Source: Yamadazyma tenuis (taxonomy: Eukaryota; Ascomycota; Pichiomycetes; Serinales; Debaryomycetaceae). From it: 64,000 nt of DNA. The DNA is taken from positions 310,001-374,000 of the forward strand of contig NC_089466.1 of the NCBI RefSeq assembly GCF_029203305.1, in the 5' to 3' direction. The notes beneath the pieces are model-generated. The model was given only the letters and a program-made list of their open reading frames with translations. It made no database searches and was not told the DNA's origin. Positions within the stretch are counted from its first letter, which is position 1. Every line of letters starts with the position of its first letter. This document shows, piece after piece, positions 18,819-28,223 of the stretch. The position numbers were made by a program, and so were the translations under genes.

Positions 18819-20204
18819 TCAACGTTTCTTAGTAGGCTTCTTCACATTTCTTTCCTCGATCAAAGGACCCCAATATACAAAAAAACCTTCTTTGGTGGAG
18901 CTAATCTTCTCTTCCCATTGCAATTCGTCGTCATCGATAAATGGATCTTCAAAATCATATTTGCCCACCTTACGAGCCATTTTAGCTTCATGTCTTCTCA
19001 CAAGCTGCTCTTCAGATAAATTCTCTTCTTTTTTGCTATCTTCCTTCTTGTTCTCTTCCTTTTTACTTTCGTCCTTTTTGCGTTCTTCTTCTTCATTCTC
19101 ATCATCTTCATTTTCGTTTTCGTTGTCATTGTCGTTGTCGTTGTCATTGTCGTCGTCATCGTCAATTAAGTCGTCCATGGTATCGATTGCTGACTTCGCT
19201 TCCGGATGAACAACTGACCACCCATATTTATCCTCAGCAAGCTTCAAGACATTCACAACTACTTCAGATTGACCAAATTTTGGGTTCTTTGGATCAATCA
19301 ATGGAATATTTAATGCTATTATGGGAAGGTCTTTCTTCTCCTTTTTTTCAGGTGGTTCAAGAATATTATTGGTAGACCTTTCTGGTTCCTTGGGTTTCTC
19401 TTTCTCCTTTTCTTTGACATTATTTCCTTTATCAATTGCAGATTCTTCTAGCTCTTTGTCGGTCTCATTTTCCGTTTTTTCTTTCTTCGAAGAGTCAATT
19501 TCGATTATTTCTGGTGGTGGGACAGAAACTGGTTCTTTGAATTTAACTACAGGCTTGGCAGGTGCTTCAGGAGTTTTCTTCTTCTTGTTGGCTGTGACAG
19601 GCTTCTTCTCTAACTTTCTCTTTTCTTGCTTCTTCGGCTCGATTTTCTTGGGAGCTGGCTTCTTCTTTTGTGGCGAAGACACTAACACCTCTACTGGATC
19701 CTCAACTAATGGCTTATCATAGTTCATGATTGAACTTATAGAAGTCTTGCTGGGTATTTCGATCTGGAAACTGGTTCTGAACTTCAACACCTGGTCAGTC
19801 AAGTCAACTCGTTTACTCTCTGGATAGATTTCTTCAACCAGGGGAGTTGAGTCTCGACTGAGAACCATAATCGGATGAGTATCTGAGACAGTAGAAGTAC
19901 TGTTAAGTAAAGGATTATTAGAAACCCTAGGTAGTGGTGATGGTTCAAGCGTTGGAATAGGAGAATTATCTATCACAAAACCTGAGCTCCCATTGCCCAT
20001 TTTGATTTCGGTCTGATATAAGGAAACCATATCCCTTATGTTTGAGTTTGTATTTGCATTTATTTTTGAATTCGATGGGGTGAGATTGGAGTCAGAACTC
20101 CCCAAATTTGTGGAAATTTGTGTTTTGTTTGAATTGATACTATTCGATGGGCCTGCTTGAAGGTCTCCTGATAGTAGAGAGGATATGGAAACGTTTTTGG
20201 ACAT
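18819..20204 (-). CDS. HPC2: HIR histone-chaperone subunit Hpc2 (ubinuclein family)
   Basis: A 461-residue protein. The ubinuclein/HRD domain is at the C-terminus: GKYDFEDPFIDDDELQWEE, then TKEGFFVYWGPLIEE, which is the Hpc2 signature that contacts Hir1 and H3-H4. Ahead of it are a Lys/Glu-rich region and a long Asp/Asn/Glu tract encoded by a GAN/AAN-type triplet repeat (around 19094-19166). The N-terminal half is Ser/Asn/Pro-rich. The HIR complex deposits histones outside S phase and represses histone genes. The ATG at 20202-20204 is used; the frame extends upstream only to a TTG. Only 81 bases separate it from the upstream PKP2 stop, and 68 from the convergent YBP1-like gene. Confidence 0.88.
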   Translation of the reverse strand: MSKNVSISSLLSGDLQAGPSNSINSNKTQISTNLGSSDSNLTPSNSKINANTNSNIRDMVSLYQTEIKMGNGSSGFVIDNSPIPTLEPSPLPRVSNNPLLNSTSTVSDTHPIMVLSRDSTPLVEEIYPESKRVDLTDQVLKFRTSFQIEIPSKTSISSIMNYDKPLVEDPVEVLVSSPQKKKPAPKKIEPKKQEKRKLEKKPVTANKKKKTPEAPAKPVVKFKEPVSVPPPEIIEIDSSKKEKTENETDKELEESAIDKGNNVKEKEKEKPKEPERSTNNILEPPEKKEKKDLPIIALNIPLIDPKNPKFGQSEVVVNVLKLAEDKYGWSVVHPEAKSAIDTMDDLIDDDDDNDNDNDNDNENENEDDENEEEERKKDESKKEENKKEDSKKEENLSEEQLVRRHEAKMARKVGKYDFEDPFIDDDELQWEEKISSTKEGFFVYWGPLIEERNVKKPTKKR

Positions 20205-20285
20205 CCTGTTGTGGTTTACTGGAAATTTTAAAAATGCGAAAACCTCCAAATTTGATTGATTGTATTGTGGATTTACTAGGTATAT

Positions 20286-21776
20286 TTAAGCTCTATCAAG
20301 TTGGGTCTTGGAACTATATAATCCTAACTTGCTCAACGTTAAGCTGGTGTCAGAGCCATATCCTTCAAGGGAGTTCATCAGCAAATCTCCGTTCCAGTAG
20401 TCTGCATACACTTTGCACATAGGCAATCCGAGTCCAAGCTTGTGTTCATGAGATCTTGTGATCAACCGTTCCAATGTAGACTTCTTGGACTTGGTCAAAC
20501 TGTGACTATTGATATCTCCGATGGCTGTTTGATTGAGCATCTCTTCGTCTATTACTGATGATCCAGCAGCAGTAACTTTCAAATTAGAATACAACTGTAA
20601 CCCCGGAATCCGGTGGAAATTGGCAAGAGATTTTCTGGCGAATTCGGGGTTTTTTCCAAACGACCAAATATTGGCAAGTTTATCATGGCTAATACCTCCA
20701 CCTTCATCACTTACTCTAAAAATTATGCTTTGAGCAGTGTTTATGATGGTGATTTTGATGGGTGGAAGTTTTTTGGATGTTTTGGTTCCATGTTTTCTGA
20801 TAGTAGCTTCGTAACTGTTTCTTAAGATCTCTCCGAATAAATAATGAAGGTGAGGTTTCATGAACGGAAAAGATACATTGAGATCACCTTCAATCTCTAA
20901 GTCGGGCATGTTTTCCTTGTTGGAATATATTGGGTACATGGAGTTTTTTACCAATTCAGCAACCACGTTCAAATGAGTAACCGCATCACAGTGGTCAAAC
21001 ATTTCCCCAATATAGTCCGGTGGTTTTACTTCCTGGGGCATTGACATGTAGTTTTCCGTCAATGAAAGATGTTCTTCAACAATAACTCTTCTACTGATTC
21101 TTGACCTGATCATTGAGCTCATAAACTCATCCAACTCTTCTTGGGGAAATTTCTGTAGAATGGAAACCTCAAGAGCCCCCATCATCAAATGAGACAAGTT
21201 GAATACATGATCATCCAATAATACAGATAATTGTTTGCAGAACTTTTCATTCTCTGGAAGGGATGTGATTTTAGGCATCTTTCTAAAGGCATTGAACAGA
21301 TGATAATAGCTGTCATAAATTTGTAAAAAGTGAAAGTTATTGACAATTCCAAAGGGCAAGGTTTGCAACTCCCTTATTCTTATGGCCAACCTTATTGGAA
21401 GCTCGAGTCTTACAAAGTTAGCACTGTTTAAGATCTTTTCTTTATTGAGCTTCTTACCATAACCTGCTAGTTGTCTTAAAGACACTGGATGTGGGTCTTT
21501 TCTTGAATACTCCATAAGAATTTCATTCTGATAAAAGTGCTGAGGATTCAATATGTTGGAGTACGAAGGATACGGACCTAAATTGTCCAAATGTTGAGCA
21601 ATTTCTTGCCTGTTCACCACCGAAAGGAAGTCCTCATCGATATATGAGAATGGAGTGATCGGAAAAGCACGAGGCTTCTTTGAGCTTGATGTTGATGTCC
21701 TGAGTTGTATGGAAATATTTCCTTGGGGTCCTGTGCACGGTTTGGTGCAGCTCCGAATACCTAAGCTACGGAGCAT
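20286..21776 (-). CDS. PKP2: Mitochondrial pyruvate dehydrogenase kinase Pkp2
   Basis: A 496-residue member of the mitochondrial BCKDK/PDK family, which phosphorylates the E1 subunit of pyruvate dehydrogenase. A basic Ser-rich N-terminus suggests a presequence. The GHKL ATPase boxes are in order: N-box (EILRNSYEATIRKH), G1 (VSDEGGGIS), and G2 (LGLGLPMCKVYADYWNGDL). Length nearly equals S. cerevisiae Pkp2 (491). Its neighbours YBP, GEP7 and RAD6 match those of PKP2/YGL059W, favouring Pkp2 over Pkp1. ATG at 21774-21776. Confidence 0.9.
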   Translation of the reverse strand: MLRSLGIRSCTKPCTGPQGNISIQLRTSTSSSKKPRAFPITPFSYIDEDFLSVVNRQEIAQHLDNLGPYPSYSNILNPQHFYQNEILMEYSRKDPHPVSLRQLAGYGKKLNKEKILNSANFVRLELPIRLAIRIRELQTLPFGIVNNFHFLQIYDSYYHLFNAFRKMPKITSLPENEKFCKQLSVLLDDHVFNLSHLMMGALEVSILQKFPQEELDEFMSSMIRSRISRRVIVEEHLSLTENYMSMPQEVKPPDYIGEMFDHCDAVTHLNVVAELVKNSMYPIYSNKENMPDLEIEGDLNVSFPFMKPHLHYLFGEILRNSYEATIRKHGTKTSKKLPPIKITIINTAQSIIFRVSDEGGGISHDKLANIWSFGKNPEFARKSLANFHRIPGLQLYSNLKVTAAGSSVIDEEMLNQTAIGDINSHSLTKSKKSTLERLITRSHEHKLGLGLPMCKVYADYWNGDLLMNSLEGYGSDTSLTLSKLGLYSSKTQLDRA

Positions 21777-22357
21777 TGGAGTTTATCAGGTTGAATCATT
21801 TTGGCTGCGAGCGAACAAAGCTCAGTGGTGCGGAACAGAGTTGTTCGTACACGACCATATTGTTAAAGAAACAGGACTCGTCACGTCAAAACAGTGGAAA
21901 ATAATGTCAAAAAAACCATGATGAAAATATAGCATGTCTTCCGTGACCAGTGAAGCAACTGAAACCAGTATTTGTCCAAAACACTTAACATCTTATCTTA
22001 TTTACTGGCTGCGAAATTCACAAATTATATTACTTAATGCGAATTCTCGTTACCAACAACACAATAATTTGACTTCTCATGAATGCATGTTCAAAAAAAC
22101 CCCAGAAAAAACCACCTATAGTTCCATATCATGTTAATACGGGTAAATGTCTTTTCTCTGATCAAAATCAAAAGGAACTTGCTTAAAACGGACTTCTCCA
22201 TTGCCTCATCCCTCACTCTTCCAGATCCTCACAACTGCCTGCACATACGCCCCAGCCAGCCACTTGATTTCACTATCATACAAATAGATCGTATTCGCTG
22301 GGAAATCAAACCTCTCATATATCTTTCTCTTCCTTAAAACCTTCTTCTGTTTTGACC
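21777..22357. promoter_or_regulatory. Divergent promoter of PKP2 and the unidentified membrane protein
   Basis: 581 bases between divergent starts. No RNA gene or small ORF that I can support. A C/T-rich leader with TATA-like CATATATC sits just before the downstream ATG. Confidence 0.45.
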
Positions 22358-24427
22358 ATGAATGTTACAGACAGAGGATATTATACGTCTACATACTTGG
22401 ACACTGTCAATCGCCCTAAGGGTGGCCGACGAATACCATCTGACCTGAGATCAAAACGTGCCGATATTAGCCAAGGAGAGCCTCCTATTCCCCATTCTCA
22501 ACCGGCGCCCCGAATTCCTCAAACCGCCGTAATGCCACTGCCTTCCACAGCCATGTCCAATTTCGAAGGCCCTAATGTGATGCCCCTTTCTCCTGAAGAG
22601 ACCCAATTTACTGGTTTTAATGATTCTGTTGATACGCAACCAGTGGCATTTGATCCAGATCAATTGCATGAAGAGTTGACGCCGGCTCAGTTGAATGTGT
22701 TACAAAGGCAAGGACCTCCAGCTCACCGCAGACGTCGTCGTCGACCCAGAAGCTACTACGAAGACGACGGTTATGATGATGATGATAGTTACTATAATGA
22801 TTCAGCCTACCATGACTACTACTACCAAGACCACCGTGTGAGGGTGCCACAGGCCGGTGCCAGGCGACCTCGACAACAAAAGTCTCTGTTCTCTAAAAAG
22901 AAAGGAGACGACTATTATATTGCCCAGAAGAAACGATACGATGAAGCAGAGTTCTACAAGCCCAAAAATTACACCCACAAGACGTTTCGAGATGTATTTA
23001 CTGACGCTGATGAAGAACTGCAAAAGTATAATCCTATGGAGTTTGTGTTTGATGATCCAGAGAAGCTCAGAGAACAGGAACAGAACCAGAAAATCAAGAA
23101 GGCTTTTAAGACTATACAGATGAGGTTGGGCAAAGACGATTATGCCAACTATGACTATTACGACAACAAAAAGACCCTGACAGTTACCAATGACATCTTT
23201 GTTACCAACAATGATAGTGACGGTTCTGATGATGAAGAAAATAAGTTAGAAGACATTATTGGTGAAGGCGAGGAAGGAAGAGATGCCAAAGAGAGAGCCA
23301 AGAAGAAACGAAATCTTAAGAAGTTATGGAAATCCACCACCAAAAATCTCAAGAAGGAGTTGGGTAGAGACTATTTCAACAACATGGAAAAACAGTGGGT
23401 TTTGGAAGAAGAGGCTAAGAAACGAAAAGATATTGAGCAAATTGCTAAAGCACAAGCTGCCCAAGAACTTCTTGATCAGCTGGTCAACGAACCGATTATC
23501 ACAGAACCAGATGATCATACCAAATCAGGGGCTAATTTCTATGCTGGTCCCAAACCTGATTTCCACCCCATGTGGAATTATATCTTGTCATGGGTAGCAT
23601 ACCAGCAACCTGCAGTACCAGATGCAACTGGTAAAGCCCAAGCTACGGCTGCAGCGTCTTTGAAACAGATTGAAGAACCTCCCCACACTGAAGTGAAGAC
23701 TTTGATTAAACCGGCTAAACCAAAATCTCAACCCAAATCAAAACCTGCTAAGAAGGGTAACAATCCCGATAGAATCAAGGTTACTAAGGAACAATTTAAG
23801 AATTTTAACAAGAATATGAGCAAGCTCAAAAATATGTGGAATCTACCTGCTTCCAATATATTTGTTGGTGAAGCTGGTGGTGGTAATGATGGGGGAAGCA
23901 TGAAATATATTCAAATGGATTCAGCTACTTTCAACGAATCTTTACCACAATCTTCAGCATTCAATATGCCATTTGATGGGAATTCTCAAGAGTTTGTAAT
24001 TGAGCTCGAAGGTGATGAACAGACCATGGCTGAAGAATTGTACTTCAATCCTCAAACCGGTCAACTTGAACGTCAACCTCCTACCTCATTCTCATCGTTG
24101 GAATTCTCAGAAAGATCCTTGAACAAAGGCTCAAATTTTGCCAATAATAGAGCATTGATTGATACTACCAGAGGAGCTACTACAATCATATCAAACATTA
24201 ACTCTTTGATCAAAAGCATAAAGTTGATGAAGATAATATTTGCACCCATTGATGTAATTGCCGAGTCGTTCCCTAATTTACAGACCGTTGTTATTATGGT
24301 GGAGTTGATAATATTCATGTGGATCTTATACGAGTTGAGTCTCTTGATTGATGCTTTGTGTATGATGGTAAAAGCGGTTTGTGCACCCATGATAGCTATG
24401 GGAAGATTTATGAACCGGATCATGTAG
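22358..24427 (+). CDS. Unidentified protein with C-terminal membrane helices
   Basis: A 689-residue protein that I cannot name. Residues about 1-180 are disordered with Pro-rich, Arg-rich (a run of six Arg) and Asp/Tyr-rich stretches. The middle is charged and helical: KTFRDVFTDADEELQKYNPM, a Lys/Glu-rich coiled coil, then FHPMWNYILSWVAYQ, which looks like a conserved patch. The last 80 residues hold two or three hydrophobic helices (VVIMVELIIFMWILYELSLLIDALCMM and flanks), so it is tail-anchored or has a short membrane hairpin. A homologue restricted to the clade is likely. The ATG at 22358 is used; the frame opens with TTG two codons earlier. GEP7 starts only 44 bases after its stop. Confidence 0.8.
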   Translation: MNVTDRGYYTSTYLDTVNRPKGGRRIPSDLRSKRADISQGEPPIPHSQPAPRIPQTAVMPLPSTAMSNFEGPNVMPLSPEETQFTGFNDSVDTQPVAFDPDQLHEELTPAQLNVLQRQGPPAHRRRRRRPRSYYEDDGYDDDDSYYNDSAYHDYYYQDHRVRVPQAGARRPRQQKSLFSKKKGDDYYIAQKKRYDEAEFYKPKNYTHKTFRDVFTDADEELQKYNPMEFVFDDPEKLREQEQNQKIKKAFKTIQMRLGKDDYANYDYYDNKKTLTVTNDIFVTNNDSDGSDDEENKLEDIIGEGEEGRDAKERAKKKRNLKKLWKSTTKNLKKELGRDYFNNMEKQWVLEEEAKKRKDIEQIAKAQAAQELLDQLVNEPIITEPDDHTKSGANFYAGPKPDFHPMWNYILSWVAYQQPAVPDATGKAQATAAASLKQIEEPPHTEVKTLIKPAKPKSQPKSKPAKKGNNPDRIKVTKEQFKNFNKNMSKLKNMWNLPASNIFVGEAGGGNDGGSMKYIQMDSATFNESLPQSSAFNMPFDGNSQEFVIELEGDEQTMAEELYFNPQTGQLERQPPTSFSSLEFSERSLNKGSNFANNRALIDTTRGATTIISNINSLIKSIKLMKIIFAPIDVIAESFPNLQTVVIMVELIIFMWILYELSLLIDALCMMVKAVCAPMIAMGRFMNRIM

Positions 24428-24471
24428 TCAAAATAAATAAGAAAAAATGCGAGACAGAAAAAAACCCACTA

Positions 24472-25236
24472 ATGCTTAGACCAAGTACGAGAATAATTGT
24501 GAAAGTAGCCACTCCACGTCTTCACCTTGTGAGATGGAACTCATCCAAACAGAGCAAGGCCTTGTCACCCGAGGAAGAACAAAAAAGAAGAGAAGAAGCA
24601 GCCAAGGTGGCAATGCAGTCAATTAAAGACTTAGGAACGATGTTCTCCAATGCATCGAGCGACAAAGAAACAGAACCCATAGATACCCAACCTATCTATG
24701 ATGATCCTCTGAAATTTGGTCCGTTAAGCTTGCTTCACCAGGGTCAGGTGCTTCAAGAGTTACAAGCAAAGTATGACAAGACTTGGAAAAAACTAAAACC
24801 TATAGAGAAGAGACTTGGCTATTATATTGCCTATGGAAATTGGGGTGTAAGGGAACCATTTGACAACTGGAAATCTCAAGATAAACCCTACGATTTACCC
24901 TTTACAAACCCAGTTTCCAGGGTAAGTCCCAAGGCAACAGACAAGGTTCATAAATTACCACCAGTGTATCTTGCAGAAACGCCCATTAGAAAACCTCAGT
25001 TCGACGTGAAAAAAATGGATCCGGTTACTAAGACGTTCATATACTTGACATTATTGGTTGCTTTGCTTGCAAGTTACAGAGACAAGAATATTGGGGAAGA
25101 AGGCAAACCTGTTGAGTTGATTATCAGAGATTTACATGAAGAAGAAAGACAAAAGAGAATTCAAGAAGAGCAGGCACAAAGAGAATTGGCAGCCCAAATA
25201 TCTAATCGGAAATGGTACTTTTTGTGGTTGAGATAG
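24472..25236 (+). CDS. GEP7: Mitochondrial protein Gep7
   Basis: A 254-residue protein with a basic, Arg/Ser-rich N-terminus (a likely mitochondrial presequence) and one predicted membrane helix near residues 190-205 after the motif KMDPVTKTFIYLT. It resembles S. cerevisiae Gep7/YGL057C (287 residues), with shared patterns around the Trp-Lys-Leu-Lys segment followed by a YYIAYGNWG stretch, and the DP-[ST]-K before the membrane helix. Position settles it: it is convergent with RAD6, exactly as GEP7 and RAD6 are in S. cerevisiae. GEP7 was found by genetic interaction with prohibitin; its biochemical role is unknown. The start chosen is the ATG at 24472. Confidence 0.75.
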   Translation: MLRPSTRIIVKVATPRLHLVRWNSSKQSKALSPEEEQKRREEAAKVAMQSIKDLGTMFSNASSDKETEPIDTQPIYDDPLKFGPLSLLHQGQVLQELQAKYDKTWKKLKPIEKRLGYYIAYGNWGVREPFDNWKSQDKPYDLPFTNPVSRVSPKATDKVHKLPPVYLAETPIRKPQFDVKKMDPVTKTFIYLTLLVALLASYRDKNIGEEGKPVELIIRDLHEEERQKRIQEEQAQRELAAQISNRKWYFLWLR

Positions 25237-25319
25237 AAATGAATCGGTTGTGTTTGTAGCGATACGCATGTACATAAATAATACACACATAGACATCGAT
25301 CTATTACCAACTATATCTA

Positions 25320-25899
25320 TCACTTATCATTAGCATCGTCCTCATCTTCATCTTCGTCCTCATCGTCTTCTTCATCGTCATCATCGTCATCATTCCAGCT
25401 ATTTTCCACCGTTTCTCTGACCCTTTTAATATATTGAGACCGGTGTTCTTTATACAAGTTGGCAGCTTCAGCATTTGCTGGAGAGCTGATGTTGGGATCG
25501 TTCAATAAAGATTGGATAGACGTCAAGATACTAGACACATCATAAGTTGGAGACCATCTGTTTTGTAAGATATCTAAGCATAATTCGCCACTTGCGTACA
25601 CATTTGGGTGAAACATTTCACTTATGAATTTGACGGTTGGAGGTTTATTTGGGTACTGTTCATCAAATTGCATCACCAATTTGAAGGTTCCATCTTCAAA
25701 TGGAGTATCAGCTGGTCCTATGATGACAGCATTCCATGTCATGACGTTATCAGGTAAAGGAGATGCTGACACACCACTTGGAGCATCTTGTTGCATACGC
25801 TATAAAGGAATAATGTTAGTACACCTTCTGAGACACGGGACATGTGTTTTTACATACCTTGAAATCACGCATGAGTCTTCTTTTCGCTGGAGTCGACAT
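25320..25899 (-). CDS. RAD6: Ubiquitin-conjugating enzyme Rad6, one intron
   Basis: E2 enzyme for histone H2B and PCNA ubiquitination and N-end-rule degradation. Exon 1 (25858-25899) encodes [14 protein letters not shown]; exon 2 (25320-25799) encodes the rest, giving 173 residues. The catalytic cysteine is Cys88 in [12 protein letters not shown], the same number as in S. cerevisiae. The C-terminal acidic tail (about 20 Asp/Glu) that is used in histone ubiquitination is present. Without the intron the reading frame would start at an internal Met and lose the N-terminal helix that binds Rad18/Ubr1. Convergent with GEP7 (83 bases between stops). Confidence 0.96.
25800..25857 (-). other. Spliceosomal intron of RAD6 (58 nt)
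   Basis: On the minus strand the donor is GTATGT directly after the AAG of Lys14, the branch point is TACTAAC, and the acceptor is TTATAG. Splicing joins codon 14 to CGT (Arg15) in phase 0 and restores the universally conserved Rad6 N-terminus. Confidence 0.95.
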
Positions 25900-26326
25900 T
25901 ACTAATGTGTCTTATCTGTGAATGAACAATATGAGTCTTCTTATATGAACAGGGAAATTAACCAGAATTAATATGAGTAAAATGGTATATGTATGTAGAA
26001 CAGAATGTGATACTCAAAAGCTGGTTTGGGTACTTTGGAGTTTATTGTCTAGTATCAAAAATAAGAGATTTCGGTTATGTGACGATCGAAATTTCTATGG
26101 AATATTTTTGAAGATCGCGAAATCCCCCAGACGTAAGAATAGAGGCGTGGTACTACCAGAGACTCTAAATGGTATATGTATATGCAATAACCAACATATA
26201 GATCAGAAAACAAACCTAGAAACATAAAAACAAGTAAGGGTAATCAAGTCAAAACAGATCCGATAAACCAGTGGTAGTCGCTTTGGAAGCTGGAACAAAT
26301 AGATCAACTCTACGGAAAAAGACTTT
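25900..26326. promoter_or_regulatory. RAD6 promoter and PRB1 3' region
   Basis: 427 bases between RAD6 start and PRB1 stop, both on the minus strand. An 84-codon ATG-started plus-strand frame here (25973-26227) has no recognisable motif and is not called as a gene. Confidence 0.45.
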
Positions 26327-27991
26327 CTAAGCCTTGACGCTGCCATATACGTTATTGATCAACTTGTCAATTTCATCAAGAACTGGAGCAGATGACTTAC
26401 CAACAGATGATAAGAATTCGTCAAATGCATCCTCGATCTTTTCGATCTTGCTTGAAACTTTCGAGTCAAGATTAACTTTAGATTCAACAGTAACAGCTTC
26501 TTCAGCCCAGAAATCAGTAATGTTGTGACCTGCACCATTAAATGCCAAAATGTTTGGGGTATCTTCTGGGATATCAGTCAACAAGTCTTGGGAACCGTAG
26601 GCAATCAAGTTCTTCTTTAATTGATCTGGGGTAACAGAGTCGCCAGCAGTGAAGAATTCAGAGTCAGCGGAAGGTTGCAAAGAAATAAAGTAAGACAACA
26701 ATCCACAAATGTGAGGAGAAGCCATAGAGGTACCTGACAAAGTAGCAGTGGCGGTGGTAGATCCAATGTAGGTGGACAAGATGTTCAAACCTGGAGCAAA
26801 GATATCAACACACTTTCCGTAATTGGAGAAGTAAGCTCTTGCATCAGAAATGGTAGAAGCACCAACGGTGATGGCATTTTCAGCAGCTGCTGGAGATGTG
26901 TTACAAGCATCTTGGTTTTCGTTACCAGCAGCAACGGCAAAGTTCAAACCAAGCTTAACAGCAGCGTTCACAGCCAAATCTAAAGCAGTTGACTTACCAC
27001 CACCCAAAGACATGTTAGCAGCAGAACCTTTGAACCCCTTTTTACCAGCCTTGGCTTCATCTTGGTGAGATTTAGCAGCAAATTCAACACCCTTGACGAC
27101 GTCAGACATGGAACCAGAACCGTTGGATCTCAACACCTTCACAGCAACAATCTTAGCTTGCTTAGCAATACCGTAGGCAGCAGAACCAATAGTACCGGCA
27201 CAGTGAGTACCGTGTCCGTTACCATCAACATCACTGTCACCGTATGGGATAGTAGAACCCCAGACAGCTCTACCGCCAAATTCTTCGTGGTCAACGTTAA
27301 CACCAGTGTCAATAACGTATGCAGTAACACCTTCTCCGCCTTCGGTATCATAAAGGTATTGGTTGAAAGAGTTCAAACTCAAAGGCTGTCTATGGGAAAC
27401 TCTAGCCAAACCCCAAGGTGCACCCTTTTGGGTGTCGAATTCATTAGCGTATACCATTGAGTCCTTTTCGACAAACTTAACGGCTGGGTGACGTCTAATT
27501 AATTCGATTGTGTCATCCAAAAAGTAACCAGCATAACCATGTAACAAGTTACCGACATTGAAGCTGTCGACAATTCCACCAGCAGTAGTGAAGTCCTTGG
27601 TAGCATCAAAGAAGGTGTGTTCCGGGTTTTCTTTAATGGCGGCTAGAGAGTTGACGTGTTGTAAAGCAACCCATTCTTTGTGGAAACCAGCTTCGTCTTC
27701 GTTGGTACCATCATTGAAGACAACAATATACTTGTGAGGAATGATGTCTCTCTCCTTGTCAACGAATGTGATAGGAGCAGCATCCTTCAACTCCTTCAAT
27801 TCGATTTTGAGCTTGTTTAAAACTTCCTTGGAGGTTTCCTTGATGGATTCTGTCACTTGAGCCACAGACTCCTTGAGGGAGTTCGTGTTATCCCCAAACA
27901 CGTCAATGACATCGTGAGCTTGAGGAATCACAAGAGCTTGGACTCCTAAGGAGGTCAAGATTGATAAGGCGACGGACTTGGTTAATAACAT
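26327..27991 (-). CDS. PRB1: Vacuolar subtilisin-type protease B (cerevisin) precursor
   Basis: A 554-residue subtilase precursor. It has a signal peptide (about 1-19), an I9-type propeptide (residues about 88-183, beginning HKYIVVFNDG), and a catalytic domain from about 193. The triad is Asp228 (VIDTGVN), His260 (GHGTHC) and Ser422 (LSGTSMASPH), with the oxyanion Asn357 in AAGNEN. A C-terminal extension after the catalytic domain fits the C-terminal propeptide of Prb1. Prb1 matures vacuolar hydrolases, including Ape1, encoded 18 kb away here. ATG at 27989-27991. Confidence 0.93.
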   Translation of the reverse strand: MLLTKSVALSILTSLGVQALVIPQAHDVIDVFGDNTNSLKESVAQVTESIKETSKEVLNKLKIELKELKDAAPITFVDKERDIIPHKYIVVFNDGTNEDEAGFHKEWVALQHVNSLAAIKENPEHTFFDATKDFTTAGGIVDSFNVGNLLHGYAGYFLDDTIELIRRHPAVKFVEKDSMVYANEFDTQKGAPWGLARVSHRQPLSLNSFNQYLYDTEGGEGVTAYVIDTGVNVDHEEFGGRAVWGSTIPYGDSDVDGNGHGTHCAGTIGSAAYGIAKQAKIVAVKVLRSNGSGSMSDVVKGVEFAAKSHQDEAKAGKKGFKGSAANMSLGGGKSTALDLAVNAAVKLGLNFAVAAGNENQDACNTSPAAAENAITVGASTISDARAYFSNYGKCVDIFAPGLNILSTYIGSTTATATLSGTSMASPHICGLLSYFISLQPSADSEFFTAGDSVTPDQLKKNLIAYGSQDLLTDIPEDTPNILAFNGAGHNITDFWAEEAVTVESKVNLDSKVSSKIEKIEDAFDEFLSSVGKSSAPVLDEIDKLINNVYGSVKA

Positions 27992-28223
27992 GGGGATTTT
28001 TACTTGTGGTCAAAAAGAAGCAACAAGTTAAAAAGGGAGAAGTGGCGATAAGATAAACCTCACAGGGAGAAAAGAGGAAAAGAAATGATGTCCTGCACGC
28101 TTCCGAGCCAGCCCAATAGTGCGCGTTTTCATAAGCGCCTTCGCCACTGGTTTCGGATTGCGCATCGGCCAACCAGTCGTGTGGTCGTGCAATCACGCGC
28201 TCCGTCTATTAGTCTATATATGA

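Noticed and set aside
19094..19166. Triplet repeat in HPC2 as an unusual expansion
   Set aside because: It encodes a mixed Asp/Asn/Glu run typical of acidic linkers in nuclear proteins, imperfect and unremarkable in length.
25973..26227. 84-codon ATG frame between RAD6 and PRB1
   Set aside because: Plus-strand frame inside the RAD6 promoter with no domain or signal; could be a small gene but nothing supports it.
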